DNA of 64,000 bases, from positions 1 to 64,000 of the forward strand of contig CAMBVS010000003.1 in assembly GCA_945871425.1 (NCBI GenBank), given 5' to 3'. Shown one piece after another: positions 27,182-38,364 of the stretch. The position numbers and the translations under genes were made by a program. Below the pieces are notes generated by a model. It had not been told where the DNA came from. It saw nothing but the letters and a program-made list of their open reading frames with translations, and did no database searches. Position 1 is the first letter of the stretch; each line of letters opens with the position of its first letter. This DNA is from Rhizobium sp. Q54. GTDB taxonomy: Bacteria > Pseudomonadota > Alphaproteobacteria > SHVZ01.

Positions 27182-28834
27182 CTAGCGCCGGATGTTCTGC
27201 TTCTTCATCTCGTCCTTATCGAGCCAGGCGAAGGGCGCCGGGTAGTTGTCGACGGAGAGGATGCGGTCGCCGTGGAGATAGGAGCGGCTGCCGAGGTTGA
27301 GGGCCAGCACCGGCAGGTAGACCACCGGTGCATCGCGCAGCAGCTCACCCATCCACTGTTTGACGTAACCCTTGCGCTTGGCGTCGTCGATCTCCGAATG
27401 CGCCAGCATCGACAGGCGGTCAACTTCCTCGCTCGAATAGAACATCCGGTTGGAGCCGACCGGCTTCCATGCCTGGGTCAGCGTGAACAGCATCATCGGC
27501 TCATCCGGATCGGCAGTCGGGATGCCCCAGGACAGCAGAGCCATGTCGTACTTCGCGTCGGTCGGGCCGAGCTTGATGGCGTCACCGAAGGCGGCGCTTT
27601 CCAGGACCTGGATTCTGACCTCGACGCCGAGGTCCTTGAGGAAGGTCTGGATCAGCTGGGCCACCTGGAAGTCACCCTGGGTGCCGCCCCGCCGTGTGAA
27701 CAGGTTGAGCGCCAGCTTGGCGCCTTTGACATCCTCGACGATGCCGTCCTTGTTGCGGTCCTCGTAGCCGGCGTTCTTCATCAACTCCTTGGCGCGCGCC
27801 AGGTTGAACGGAAAGATCGTGTCCTCGCCGGGATTCCGCATGTCGGCATAGCCGTAGACGCCCTCCGACAGCGTCGGTGCCTTGGCCAGGATCGCTCCCC
27901 GGTCGGCGAAGACGCTCTTCACGATGCCGGCCTTGTCCATGGCGTAGTTGAAGGCCTTCCGCACGTTCACATGCGCCAGAGCCGGCACCATGTGATTGAG
28001 CGCGATGTAGTACTGGCGGGTGCTCGGCACCACGCGGATCTTCACGTCCTTGTTCTTCTCGAGCCGGGCCAGGTCGAAGTCGTTGAGGCGCACCGTCCGG
28101 TCGATCTCGCCCTTCTCCAGCAGGGCGGAGCGCACGGCGGGATCGGGGACGTTGATGATCTTGACCGCGTCGAGATAGGGCTTGCCCTTCTGCCAGTAGT
28201 CCGGGTTCTTGACGAAGCGGATGTGCTCGCCCTTGGAGAACTCCTTCTGGATGAACGGGCCGGTTCCGACGATGTTCGTCGCCATCCATTGCTCGCCGTT
28301 CTTCTTGTAGGCGGTCGGGCTGAAGATGCAGAGCGGCCGATAGGCGAGGTTCGGGATCAGTGCCGCAAAGGGCGAGGTGAAGGTCATCGAGACTGAATGC
28401 TGGCCCTCGGCCTTGGCGGCCTCGAAGCCCTCGAGGATGTTCGAATAGATGAATTTCTTGGCCTTGGCCTCGTTGAAGACGAAGGCGACCGCCTCGGCAT
28501 CGAAGGCGGAGCCATCATGGAACTTGACGCCCTGCTGGAGCTCGAAGATGAATTTCTTGCGATCCGTCGAGACCGTCCAGCTTTTCGCCAGCAGGGGAGA
28601 GACCGAGCCGTCCTCGTTCATCTCCACCAGGTTCTCGCAGGCATAAAGCCAGACATCCTGGGCGCCGCTGTCCAGGTTGCGCCCGGGGAACAGCGAGAAC
28701 TGCTCGCCGGCCTGGGCATAGACCAGCTCGCCGCCATATTGCGGTTTGGCATCCTGGGCGAGCGCGATGCCGCCGGCCAGCACGCAGACAGAGAGCGCCG
28801 CGGCGGCGGCTGAAAGGATGCGACGCAGGTTCAT
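27182..28834 (-). CDS. ABC transporter substrate-binding protein, family 5 (peptide/nickel type)
   Basis: The 550-residue periplasmic protein has a signal peptide (MNLRRILSAAAAALSVCVLA, cleavage near ALAQ, residue 27) and the family-5 sequence QYGGELVYAQAGEQFSLFPG. The later VKFHDGSAFDAEAVAFVFNE motif is the family signature. ATG 28834 is used because the signal peptide begins there. It is first in the operon of the first Dpp-like importer. Ligand unknown: di- or oligopeptides, opines or sugars are all handled by this family. Confidence 0.92.
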   Translation of the reverse strand: MNLRRILSAAAAALSVCVLAGGIALAQDAKPQYGGELVYAQAGEQFSLFPGRNLDSGAQDVWLYACENLVEMNEDGSVSPLLAKSWTVSTDRKKFIFELQQGVKFHDGSAFDAEAVAFVFNEAKAKKFIYSNILEGFEAAKAEGQHSVSMTFTSPFAALIPNLAYRPLCIFSPTAYKKNGEQWMATNIVGTGPFIQKEFSKGEHIRFVKNPDYWQKGKPYLDAVKIINVPDPAVRSALLEKGEIDRTVRLNDFDLARLEKNKDVKIRVVPSTRQYYIALNHMVPALAHVNVRKAFNYAMDKAGIVKSVFADRGAILAKAPTLSEGVYGYADMRNPGEDTIFPFNLARAKELMKNAGYEDRNKDGIVEDVKGAKLALNLFTRRGGTQGDFQVAQLIQTFLKDLGVEVRIQVLESAAFGDAIKLGPTDAKYDMALLSWGIPTADPDEPMMLFTLTQAWKPVGSNRMFYSSEEVDRLSMLAHSEIDDAKRKGYVKQWMGELLRDAPVVYLPVLALNLGSRSYLHGDRILSVDNYPAPFAWLDKDEMKKQNIRR

Positions 28835-28946
28835 GGATCCGATCCCCCTGATCGTGCGGCCAGGGCTTGGGAATTGCTCCGGCGGGATTGTGGTCCGGGC
28901 ATTCTCCCCGGATTGCGCACGTCTTACAAGTCGTCCCGCCAGCCAG

Positions 28947-30527
28947 TCATCCGCGGCCGCGCACGATGGCGGCGGCCGAGAGGAGAGGACCGGCGCCTTC
29001 GCGAAGCTGCCGGCGCTGCCGGTCCGAGAGCCGGATTCCGTGGATGCGAAGGCAGGCCTCCAAGTAGTCGTCGATGACCGTATCCTCCGCGAGCTCCGCC
29101 GGGGTCCAGTCGGGCATGCACGTCGTCGGGGTCGGAAGCGGAGTGGCGAAGGAGGGACGACGCTCGTGCCAGTCCGTCTCCTGCTGATAGGCATGGGCGA
29201 CGCCGAGGATGCCAGCCTCGTCGAAGGGGCGCCCGACGATCTGCAGGCTGAGCGGCAGCCCGGCCTTGCTGAAGCCGTTGCAGACGGAGACCGCCGGCAG
29301 CCGCATCAGACTGAACGGCAGGGTGGCGAAGGGCCGGAGTCTGCCGCCGTAGGACATCGTGGCGAAGGCCGGCGCCGGCCCATGGGTGGAGGCGGTGATC
29401 AGAACGTCGAACCGATCGAGGACGTCCAGCGCCGCCCGAGTCAGCCTCCGGCGCATCTCCCTCGCCGCGACGTAGTCGGATCCCTGAACCAGGACGCCCG
29501 GCAGGACGCGATAGCGGAACATCTCCCCGAAGATCCCAGGATCGTCGCCGAAGGTACCACGATGCAGAGTGAATGACTCGGCGCCGGTGATGATCCGCGC
29601 GCAGGCGCCGTAGTCTTCGAGGTCGGCCAGGATCGCATCGGCAACCACCGCGCCTCGCCCACGAAGCACGCTCACCGCCGTATCGATTGCCGCGACCAGC
29701 TCGTCCCCGGCCCCATCGTAGAGATGGCGGACGAGCCCGACCCTGAGGCCGCGCAGGTTCCCGCTCAGAGCCGCGCCATAATCCGGAACCTGGGTTTCGG
29801 CCGAGGTGCGATCCGCCGGATCGGAGCCGGCCAGTGCCTGAAGGCTGATGGCGGCATCCTCGGCCGAACGGCAGAGCAGGCCAACCGTGTCGAAGGTCCG
29901 GGCAAGAGGCCACACGCCGGCGGTGCTGATGCGCCCGTAGGTCGGCTTGAGGCCGGTGAGGCCGCAATAGGAGGCCGGCACGCGGATCGAGCCGCCAGTG
30001 TCCGATCCGAGAGCCAGCGGCGCCATCCCGGCGGCCACGGCGGCGGCGGGGCCGGTGCTCGACCCACCGGGCCCATGGTCGAGGTTCCATGGGTTCCGCG
30101 TCGGCGGCCAGGGCAGGTCGAAGGAGGGACCGCCGGTCGCGAACTCATAGGTCGCGGCCTTGCCGAGGGAGATGGCGCCGGCAGCGGTGAGTCGGGAGAC
30201 GCAGGTGGCGTCGCGCTTGGCCCGGCTGCCGGCGAGGAGGCGGGAGCCGCAGGTGGTCGGAACGCCGGCCACGTCGATGATGTCCTTGACGGCGAAGGGG
30301 ATGCCGTGAAGCGGGCCGCGGTAGCGTCCATTCGCGATCTCGTGCTCGGCCGTCCGCGCCTCGGCCCGGGCATTCTCCGTCGTCACCTCGACGAAGGCGG
30401 CGAGGGTCGTGTCGAGTTGCTCGATCCGGGCGAGGCATGCTTCAACCAGCTCGCGAGGCGATACCTCGCGGGCCTCGATCAGCCGAGACAACCGGGCGAC
30501 GGATAAGCTCGTCAGGTCGTCGCTCAT
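28947..30527 (-). CDS. Amidase signature-family protein
   Basis: The 526-residue cytoplasmic amidase has the Ser-cisSer-Lys triad: K81 (IPFAVKDII), cis-S156 (GPGGSSTGP) and S180 ([16 protein letters not shown]). It follows the 2-hydroxyacid dehydrogenase by 8 bp on the same strand, so they are co-transcribed, and it lies just upstream of the peptide-transporter operon. It hydrolyses an amide, perhaps one imported by the adjacent ABC system, with the dehydrogenase handling a resulting oxo- or hydroxy acid. This pathway link is inference. Confidence 0.9.
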   Translation of the reverse strand: MSDDLTSLSVARLSRLIEAREVSPRELVEACLARIEQLDTTLAAFVEVTTENARAEARTAEHEIANGRYRGPLHGIPFAVKDIIDVAGVPTTCGSRLLAGSRAKRDATCVSRLTAAGAISLGKAATYEFATGGPSFDLPWPPTRNPWNLDHGPGGSSTGPAAAVAAGMAPLALGSDTGGSIRVPASYCGLTGLKPTYGRISTAGVWPLARTFDTVGLLCRSAEDAAISLQALAGSDPADRTSAETQVPDYGAALSGNLRGLRVGLVRHLYDGAGDELVAAIDTAVSVLRGRGAVVADAILADLEDYGACARIITGAESFTLHRGTFGDDPGIFGEMFRYRVLPGVLVQGSDYVAAREMRRRLTRAALDVLDRFDVLITASTHGPAPAFATMSYGGRLRPFATLPFSLMRLPAVSVCNGFSKAGLPLSLQIVGRPFDEAGILGVAHAYQQETDWHERRPSFATPLPTPTTCMPDWTPAELAEDTVIDDYLEACLRIHGIRLSDRQRRQLREGAGPLLSAAAIVRGRG

Positions 30528-30535
30528 GATGCGCC

Positions 30536-31594
30536 TCAGTACAGGCGGACCTTGTCGAGCACGTTCCGCATCTCGCCGCGACGTCCGTCGAGGTAGCAGC
30601 GGAGGTTGTGGCAGAAAATCTCGGTGATCCGCTCGTTCTCGCGGCCGACGGTGCTTGCAGAGTGCGGGCTGATCATGACGTTCGGCATGTCCCAGAGCGG
30701 GCTCGCCGCCGGCAGCGGCTCGATCGCGGCGACGTCGAGCGCGGCGAAGCCGAGCTTGCCCGAGCGCAGCGCCGCGATCATCTCGGCCTCGTCGACGCAT
30801 TGGCCGCGGCCGATGTTGACGAAGGCGACACCGGTCTTCATGACCGCGAAGGCGCGGGCATCGAGCAGGTTCTCGGTCTCCGGCGTGTGCGGGGCGATCA
30901 GAACGATCGCGTCGGCCTCGGCCAGCATCGCGTGCAGGCGGGCGGGCGGGTAGACCGCGTCCACGCCCATCTCCTCGGCCCGGCCCGGACGGGCGTCGCG
31001 GACGCTGGCCAGCACCCGCATGTCGAAGGCCTTGCCGAGCGCGGCGATGCGCCCGCCGACCTGGCCGGCGCCGATCACCGCCAGGGTCTTTCCCGCCAGC
31101 TCGTCGCCGCAATAGCGCTCCCAGCGATGCGCCCGCTGCTCCCGGTTCAGCCGGGCCACCTCCTTGATATGGGTCAGGAGGGCGGTGAACACGAACTCGG
31201 CCAGCGGTCCGGCATGGACGCCACGGGCGGTGGTGACCAGCAGGTCCGACGCCTGCAGGCCCATCTTCTTGATCATCTGGCCGACGCCGGAGCTGGTGGT
31301 CTGCACCCACTTGGCATGGGGGGCGAGCGCGAAGCCGCCGCTACCGTCGGCTGCGCTCGGCGGGAAATCGAAGAGCACCTGGGCGCGGCCGAGGTGCTTT
31401 CGCCAGCGGGCCTCCTGCTCAGGCGAGCGGGCGAAGCCGTCCTTGCCCTTGTGGTCGGCGACGTAACGCTGCGGCGGCCAGAGGTCGGGCTCGCAGATCA
31501 CCTCGATCCGGTCCGGGTTGACCGCCCGGATGCGCTCCACATGTTCGGGCTCGAGCGGCGTCGAGATGAAGACCGTGAGGCGCGCGCTGCTCAT
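30536..31594 (-). CDS. D-2-hydroxyacid dehydrogenase family protein
   Basis: The 352-residue protein has the NAD(P)-binding GAGQVG at 175-180 and the catalytic trio R263 (NIGRGQCVDE), E292 (AAIEPLP) and H311 (ISPHSAST). This is the arrangement of D-2-hydroxyacid dehydrogenases such as glyoxylate/hydroxypyruvate reductase. First gene of a two-gene operon with the amidase. It is divergent from the second Dpp-like importer across a 110-bp gap, so all may respond to a common signal. Substrate unassigned. Confidence 0.88.
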   Translation of the reverse strand: MSSARLTVFISTPLEPEHVERIRAVNPDRIEVICEPDLWPPQRYVADHKGKDGFARSPEQEARWRKHLGRAQVLFDFPPSAADGSGGFALAPHAKWVQTTSSGVGQMIKKMGLQASDLLVTTARGVHAGPLAEFVFTALLTHIKEVARLNREQRAHRWERYCGDELAGKTLAVIGAGQVGGRIAALGKAFDMRVLASVRDARPGRAEEMGVDAVYPPARLHAMLAEADAIVLIAPHTPETENLLDARAFAVMKTGVAFVNIGRGQCVDEAEMIAALRSGKLGFAALDVAAIEPLPAASPLWDMPNVMISPHSASTVGRENERITEIFCHNLRCYLDGRRGEMRNVLDKVRLY

Positions 31595-31704
31595 TTCTGG
31601 GATCCCCCTGCCGTGGCGCGGGGAGATTGCTCGGTTTTTGTCCTGAATCCCAGGCCCATCCGCCTGCCTTGTCTCGCCCGAGCGCCTGCGGATATGCTCC
31701 TCCG

Positions 31705-32622
31705 ATGCTGCAGTTCCTGGCGCGACGCCTGCTGGTTGCCCTGCTCGTCTGCATCACCGTGCTGACCTTCGCCTTCGCGCTGACCCGGCTTTCGGGCGAT
31801 CTCGCCATCTCCATCGCCGGGCCGAACTCGACCGCCGCCGACATCGAGATCATCCGCAAGGCGTACGGGCTCGACCGACCGGTCATCCAGCAGTTCTTCG
31901 ACTGGGTCGGCCGGGCCATGGTCGGCGACTTCGGCCAGTCCTACTTCTTCCGCGAGCGCGTGGCCAAGCTGATCGGCGACCGGCTGCCGATCACGCTCAC
32001 CCTCGGCCTGGTCGGCCTCGGCATCGCGCTGACGGTGGCGCTGCCGCTCGGCGTCATCTCGGCCTTGCGCGAGGGACGGCCGATCGACCGCGTGATCTCG
32101 CTGGTGGCGCTGCTCGGCCAGGCGATGCCGTCGTTCTGGCTCGGCCTGGTCCTGATGATCACCTTCGGCCTCCATCTCGGCTGGCTGCCGATCTCCGGCA
32201 CCGGCACCTGGCAGCATTTCGTCATGCCCGGCACGGTTCTGGCGTTCTCCGCCATCCCCGCGCTGATGCGCCTCACGCGAAGCGGCATGATCGACGCGAT
32301 GTCGGCCGACTACATCCGGACGGCGCGGGCCAAGGGCCTGTCGCGAGCCTCGATCATCCTCAAGCACGCCGCCCGAAACGCGGCGATGCCGGTGGTTTCG
32401 ATCGCCGCCGTGCAGCTCGGCTTCATGCTGGGCGGCTCGATCGTGATCGAGACGGTATTCGCCCTCCACGGCGTCGGCTTCCTCGCCTGGGAGTCGATCA
32501 GCAAGAACGACTTCCCGACGGTGCAGGCGGTCGTGCTGCTGTTGGCGATCATCTACACGCTGTTGACGCTCGGAGCCGACATGCTCAACGCGGTGCTCGA
32601 TCCGAGGCTGCGCGCCTCATGA
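31705..32622 (+). CDS. Peptide/nickel-type ABC permease (DppB type), second system
   Basis: The 305-residue inner-membrane protein has the family N-terminus (MLQFLARRLLVALLVCITVL), a DYIRTARAKGLSRASIILKH EAA region and the following SIVIETVFALHGVGFLAWES. The ATG at 31705 gives the conserved start; no strong ribosome binding site is seen. It overlaps the next permease by 4 nt. Together with 32619-35376 and the convergent binding protein at 35434 it forms the second Dpp-like importer. Confidence 0.92.
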   Translation: MLQFLARRLLVALLVCITVLTFAFALTRLSGDLAISIAGPNSTAADIEIIRKAYGLDRPVIQQFFDWVGRAMVGDFGQSYFFRERVAKLIGDRLPITLTLGLVGLGIALTVALPLGVISALREGRPIDRVISLVALLGQAMPSFWLGLVLMITFGLHLGWLPISGTGTWQHFVMPGTVLAFSAIPALMRLTRSGMIDAMSADYIRTARAKGLSRASIILKHAARNAAMPVVSIAAVQLGFMLGGSIVIETVFALHGVGFLAWESISKNDFPTVQAVVLLLAIIYTLLTLGADMLNAVLDPRLRAS

Positions 32623-33448
32623 GGGGGTGGCGTAGCGCGGGACTCTGGGTGGGCGCGTTCATCGTCGGGTTCACCCTGCTGGTCGCGATCTTCGCCCCGA
32701 TGCTGAGCGCCCATGATCCCTTCGCCCAGGAGCTCAGCCGTCGCCTGATTCCGCCGATCTGGATGGAGGGAGGCAAGCCCGAGCATTGGCTCGGCACCGA
32801 CCAGCTCGGCCGCGACTACCTCGCCCGCTTGGTCTACGGCGCTCGCATCTCGATGCTGATCGGGATCATGACGGTGGTCACCTCGGGGCTCATCGGCATC
32901 TCGCTCGGCGTCGCCGGCGGGTTCTTCGGCGGCCGCATAGACGACGTCATCCTGTTCATCATCACCGCGCGGCTCTCGATCCCGCTGATCCTGGTGGCGC
33001 TCGCGGTCGTCTCCCTGGTCGGCAGCTCTCTCACCGTCGTCGTCGCCACGCTCGGCCTGCTGCTCTGGGAGCGCTTCGCGGTGGTGGCGCGGGTGGCGAC
33101 AATGCAGGTCCGGAACCTGGACTACGTCGCCGCCGCCTGGTCGGCCGGTTGTTCGCAGCCCTACATCGTGATGCGCGAGATCCTGCCCAACATCCTCTCG
33201 CCGCTGGCCGTGGTCGCGACCCTCGAGATGGCGCTGGCGATCCTGCTTGAGGCCGCGCTCTCCTTCCTCGGCCTCGGCGTGCCGCCCCCCTTGCCGTCCT
33301 GGGGGCTGATGATCGCCGAAGGCAAGGACTACATGTTCTTCAGCGCCTGGGTGATCATGGTTCCAGGCCTGTCGCTGTTCGCGCTGGTGTTCGGCATCAA
33401 TCTGCTCGGCGACGGGCTGCGCGACCTCCTCAAGACCGGGCGGGTGGC

Positions 33449-33452
<4 letters not shown>
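32619..33452 (+). CDS. Peptide/nickel-type ABC permease (DppC type), second system
   Basis: The 277-residue membrane protein shows the DppC signature EHWLGTDQLGRDYLARLVYG and later GLGVPPPLPSWGLMIAEGKD. The permease loop around DYVAAAWSAGCSQPYIVMRE is present. It overlaps both neighbours by 4 nt (ATGA and GTGA), indicating tight translational coupling through the operon. Confidence 0.92.
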
Positions 33453-34416
<964 letters not shown>

Positions 34417-34420
<4 letters not shown>

Positions 34421-35376
34421 CCACGCCTCTGATCGAGGTACGTGACGTCGGCCGGCAGTTCCGGGTGCGGGCGGGCCTGCTCGCTCAGCCGAAGCGCGTG
34501 GTGGCGGTCGACGGCGTGTCGCTGCAGCTCAAGGCGGGCGAGGTCCTGGGCGTGGTCGGCGAGTCCGGCTGCGGCAAGTCGACCCTCGCCAAGATCATCT
34601 TAGGCTTGCTCGAGCCGACGGCGGGCGAGGTGCTGATCGACGGCAAGCATCTCGCCTCGCTCGACCGCAAGGAGCGGGCGCGGCTGATCCAGCCGGTGTT
34701 CCAGGATCCCTTCTCCTCGCTCAACCCGCGCCGGCGGGTGAGGGACGTCATCTCCCTGCCGCTGGTGGCTCAGGGCGGGATGTCGTCGCCGGAAGTGAAC
34801 CGCCGCGTCGACGAGATGCTGGAGCGCGTCGGCCTCGACCCGTCGATGGCCGACCGGCTGCCGGCGCATCTGTCGGGCGGCCAGCGCCAGCGGGTCGCGA
34901 TCGCGCGCGCCCTGGTTCTGCGTCCGCGCATCGTCGTCTGCGACGAGCCGACCTCGGCCCTCGACGTCTCGGTCCAGGCGCAGATCCTGAACCTGCTGGC
35001 CGAGCTCAGACGCGAGCTCGGGCTCGCCTACCTCTTCATCAGCCACAACTTGGCCGTGGTCGAGCATGTCGCCAGCGAGGTGGCGGTGATGTATCTCGGG
35101 CGCATCGTCGAGCAGAACCAGGCGGCGAGCCTGTTCCGCGATCCCCGGCACCCCTACACCAAGGCGCTGCTGGCGTCGGTGCTGACGCCCGAGCCGGATC
35201 TCGGGCTGCCGGAGACCGGCCTCGGCGATGCCATGCCCGATCCGGCCAACGTGCCGCCCGGCTGCCGCTTCCATCCGCGCTGCCCGGTGGCGATCGAGCG
35301 CTGCAGCCGCGACGTGCCGGCGACCCAGCGCAAGGAACCCAGCCTGGTCGAGTGCCACCTCGCCGTGCCGGCCTGA
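34417..35376 (+). CDS. Peptide/nickel-type ABC ATP-binding protein (DppF type), second system
   Basis: The 319-residue ATPase has Walker A GESGCGKSTLA, FQDPFSSLNPRRRV, signature LSGGQRQRVAIARALVL and Walker B IVVCDEPTSALD. PPGCRFHPRCPVAIERC marks the DppF/OppF C-terminal extension. Last gene of the plus-strand operon; a strong hairpin terminator follows directly. Confidence 0.92.
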
Positions 35377-35382
35377 AACGAA

Positions 35383-35411
35383 GAACCCCGCGGAGGGCTT
35401 CCGCGGGGTTC
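35383..35411. terminator. Strong hairpin terminator between convergent operons
   Basis: A perfect 12-bp stem, GAACCCCGCGGA (35383-35394) and TCCGCGGGGTTC (35400-35411), encloses a 5-nt loop. It lies 7 bp after the DppF-type stop and 22 bp before the end of the convergent binding-protein gene. There is no long T-run on either strand, but position and stem strength make it a likely bidirectional terminator. Confidence 0.8.
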
Positions 35412-35433
35412 CGGGTAGTTTCGAGCTAGACCG

Positions 35434-36957
35434 TCACTGCCACTTGCTGAGCCAGAAGCGCGGCAGCTCGTCCGCGTAGGTCTTCAGGCTGAGCGTCTTC
35501 GACAGGCCGTAGGTGGTGACGTAGGTGTGCAGCGGCACCCAATAGGCCCGCTCCATCGCCAGATTGATCGCCCGCGAGTAGTTGCTCTTGCGGGTGTCGG
35601 CGTTCATCGTCGTGCCGGCGGTGGTGAGCAGCTTCTCGATCTCGGCGTCCTTGGCGTGGTCGTCGACGCCGCCGCCGAGGAACACCGGCATGATCGCCGA
35701 GACGTCGTTGATCGAGTAGGAGCCCCAGCTGCCCATGTCGATCGGGCATTCGCCGCGTCCCTGGCAGCGCTGGACCAGGGCTTGGACCTGGAGCTGGCTG
35801 ATCTTGGCCTTGATGCCGACGGCGCCGAGATAGCCCTGCACCGAGGCGGCCCATTGCGGTAGCACATAGGTGACGAGCTCGGTCTCGAAGCCGTTCGGAT
35901 ATCCGGCCTCGGCCAGGAGCGCCTTGGCCTTCGCCGGGTCATAGGCGTACTTCATCGCCGCCTCGCCGTCGCAGCCGAACTGCGAGGGGAAGCACGGTGC
36001 CGGGGGAACGCGAGAGCCGCCCTGGACCAGCTGCTTGGCGATCTGCTCGCGGTCGATCGCGTGGAAGATCGCCTGCCTGACCTTAAGGTTGGTCAGCGGC
36101 TTGTTGGTATCGCGGTCCCCGGCCGTGTCCATGCGGAGGAAGCCGACGCGCATCGACTCCTGGCGGAGCGCCTGCAGGGTCGGCATCCGCCCGACGGCGT
36201 CGAACTGGTCGGGGTTGAAGTTCCAGATGAAGTCGGCGCGGCCGGCGAGAAGCTCGGTCATCTCGGTCGCAGCGTCGGGAACGAAGCGGACCTGCATCTT
36301 GCCGATCGCCGGCTTACCCTTCGGGCTGTCGGCGTAGTAGTCGGCGAAGCGCTCGAAGTCGATCTGGCCGGCCTCGACCTTGGTGATCTTGTAGGGCCCG
36401 GCGCCGACCGGCGCCTTGGCATAGCCGTCCGGGCCGACCTTCTCGCGGTAGGCCTTAGGATAGATCGGCACCACCATGGCCATGAATTCAAGCGCGGCCG
36501 GTGTCGGCTTCTTGAGCTTTAGGCGAACGTTGAAGTCGTCGATCTTCTCCGCCTTCTCGATCCAGTTGACGTTGCTGGGGGTCGAGACCTTGGAGTCGGC
36601 CGCGCTCACCAGGTTGAGCGTGTAGACCACGTCGTCGGCGGTGAAGGCGTCGCCGTTGTGGAATTTGACGCCGCGGCGAAGCGCGAACTCGATGGTCGTG
36701 TCGTCGACGATCTTCCAGGACGTCGCCAGCAGCGGCTTCGGCCCGAAGGTGTCGGGATCACGATAGATCAGCGCATCCCATGACTGGTGCTGGATGACGA
36801 CACCAGTGCGAAGCTGGTTGTAGTAGGGATCGACGTTGGTGACGGCGTCCCTCAAGACGATGCGAAGCGTGTCCGCGGATTTCTGCGCGTTCGCCGGCAC
36901 GCTGCTGCCGAGCAGGGTGCCCAGCAGAATTCCGGCTGCGATGGCTTTGATCTTCAT
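35434..36957 (-). CDS. ABC transporter substrate-binding protein, family 5, second system
   Basis: The 507-residue periplasmic protein has a signal peptide (MKIKAIAAGILLGTLLGSSV, cleavage near ANAQ, residue 24) and the family-5 signature RRGVKFHNGDAFTADDVVYT. The ATG at 36957 is preceded by GGAGGTAAC, a strong ribosome binding site. It converges on the second Dpp-like operon, so this system has its binding protein under a separate promoter. The binding protein can then be made in excess over the membrane parts. Ligand unknown. Confidence 0.92.
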   Translation of the reverse strand: MKIKAIAAGILLGTLLGSSVPANAQKSADTLRIVLRDAVTNVDPYYNQLRTGVVIQHQSWDALIYRDPDTFGPKPLLATSWKIVDDTTIEFALRRGVKFHNGDAFTADDVVYTLNLVSAADSKVSTPSNVNWIEKAEKIDDFNVRLKLKKPTPAALEFMAMVVPIYPKAYREKVGPDGYAKAPVGAGPYKITKVEAGQIDFERFADYYADSPKGKPAIGKMQVRFVPDAATEMTELLAGRADFIWNFNPDQFDAVGRMPTLQALRQESMRVGFLRMDTAGDRDTNKPLTNLKVRQAIFHAIDREQIAKQLVQGGSRVPPAPCFPSQFGCDGEAAMKYAYDPAKAKALLAEAGYPNGFETELVTYVLPQWAASVQGYLGAVGIKAKISQLQVQALVQRCQGRGECPIDMGSWGSYSINDVSAIMPVFLGGGVDDHAKDAEIEKLLTTAGTTMNADTRKSNYSRAINLAMERAYWVPLHTYVTTYGLSKTLSLKTYADELPRFWLSKWQ

Positions 36958-37208
36958 GTTGGTTACCTCCTCCATGTCCGAATAAAGAAGAGTAGCGCCC
37001 GCGACTCCGGCGAAACAAGCCTTGCCGGTCTAGGGCCGGGGTGGCCTTCCTGGATACTGTTCGAACCGAACGGTTCGAGCATGTTCTGGCCATCAAGCAC
37101 GGGATTCCCGCTCGACTGGTCGCCTGAAGCCAAGTCACTCTGGGATCACCTCTCGGGCGGCGATGTCCTCCCCAGAGCCCCCAACGAGTAACCCAGCGCA
37201 GAAGGCAT
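36958..37208. other. Intergenic region with an 8-2-8 palindrome
   Basis: TCGAACCG (37061-37068) and CGGTTCGA (37071-37078) are exact inverted arms separated by AA. The site lies about 104 bp upstream of the binding-protein gene at 36957 and after the end of the gene at 37209. It may be an operator for the 36957 promoter or a transcription stop for neither gene, since no T-run follows. Short open frames across it have no recognisable family motif. Confidence 0.4.
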
Positions 37209-38306
37209 TCAGTTGCGCTTGGCCGCCTTTCCCTCGTATCGACGCTGCCACTCGGCCAGGATGCGGGGCCGATTGTCGGCCGCCCAGGCGAAGTCGTTCT
37301 TGATCAGGGACGCCTCAACTCCCGGCGGGTAGTTCGGTTGGGTAGTGGAGATCCCTTCCACGGCGACGATACCGAGGTGCTTCGCGTAAAGTTCGTTCGC
37401 CTTGCGGCTGGCTGCCCAGTCGGCGAGGCGACGGGCTGCATCGACGTTCTTGGCGCCCTTGATGATGGCCGTGGCGTCCATGTCCCAGCCACCCCCCTCT
37501 TTCATGAGAAGGACTTCAACCGGGGCGCCGCTCGCCTTCACATTCAGGTAGGAGACCTCCGAGGAGATCCCGATCGGGAACTCACCGGTTCCGGCCATGC
37601 GGCACGGCTGTGTTCCCGAGTGAACATAGGTCGCAATGTTCTGATCGAGCTTGTCCATGAACTCCCACGCCTTCGCTTCACCGAACATCTGAATCCAGGC
37701 GGATACAGCGAAAAACCCGGTTCCGGATGAAGCGGGGTGCGGCATGACGATGCGGTTCTTGTATTTCGGGTCCAGCAGGTCGTGCCATGAGACCGGCCGC
37801 TCGAACTTCTGCTTGGCGGCTTCGACCGTATTGAAGCAGAGCGCGCTCGCCCAACCGTCCATGCCGACCCAGCTCGGCGGATTCTTCGGGTCACGGAAGC
37901 TGGCCTTGATCTTCTCCAGGCCCTTGGGAGCGTAGGGCATCAGGACACCCTCCCGATCGAGAGGGATCATGTTGGTGACCGCAAGCCCCCAGATCACGTC
38001 CGCTGACGGATTCGCCTTCTCCGCCATGACCCGGGCGGCGACGACCCCGGTCGAGTCCCGCTGCAGGACGACCTTGATGTCGGGGTTGTCCGCCTCGAAC
38101 GCCCTGCGGAAGGGTTCGATCTGCTCGATGTCCAAGGTGCTGAAGACCACGAGCGGCGTCTGGGCGTGTGCTGCGCCACCGGCAAGGCTGCCGGCGAACA
38201 AAGCCGCCAAGACAAGGCCGCGCATCCAGTACCGGCCGCGCGTACCCCGATTATTTGTCCGCTCGCGCACCCGCGAGACATCCATCTTTGCCACCTGGTT
38301 GCGCAT
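37209..38306 (-). CDS. Orphan ABC substrate-binding protein (2-aminoethylphosphonate/Fe3+ type)
   Basis: The 365-residue protein starts at ATG 38306 with GGAGG at ideal spacing. It has a long N-terminal extension before the hydrophobic signal (WMRGLVLAALFAGSLAGG, cleavage near AHAQ, about residue 49). The mature part has VVFSTLDIEQIEPFRRAFEA and WHDLLDPKYKNRIVMPHP, as in AfuA and PhnS-type proteins. No permease or ATPase is adjacent. It differs from the 10725 protein, so the window holds two binding proteins of this class but one transporter. Confidence 0.85.
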   Translation of the reverse strand: MRNQVAKMDVSRVRERTNNRGTRGRYWMRGLVLAALFAGSLAGGAAHAQTPLVVFSTLDIEQIEPFRRAFEADNPDIKVVLQRDSTGVVAARVMAEKANPSADVIWGLAVTNMIPLDREGVLMPYAPKGLEKIKASFRDPKNPPSWVGMDGWASALCFNTVEAAKQKFERPVSWHDLLDPKYKNRIVMPHPASSGTGFFAVSAWIQMFGEAKAWEFMDKLDQNIATYVHSGTQPCRMAGTGEFPIGISSEVSYLNVKASGAPVEVLLMKEGGGWDMDATAIIKGAKNVDAARRLADWAASRKANELYAKHLGIVAVEGISTTQPNYPPGVEASLIKNDFAWAADNRPRILAEWQRRYEGKAAKRN

Positions 38307-38364
38307 GTCAGCCTCCTCAGACCGCAGTCTCGTTGAAAAATCCAATAAGCGATCACAACCAAAG

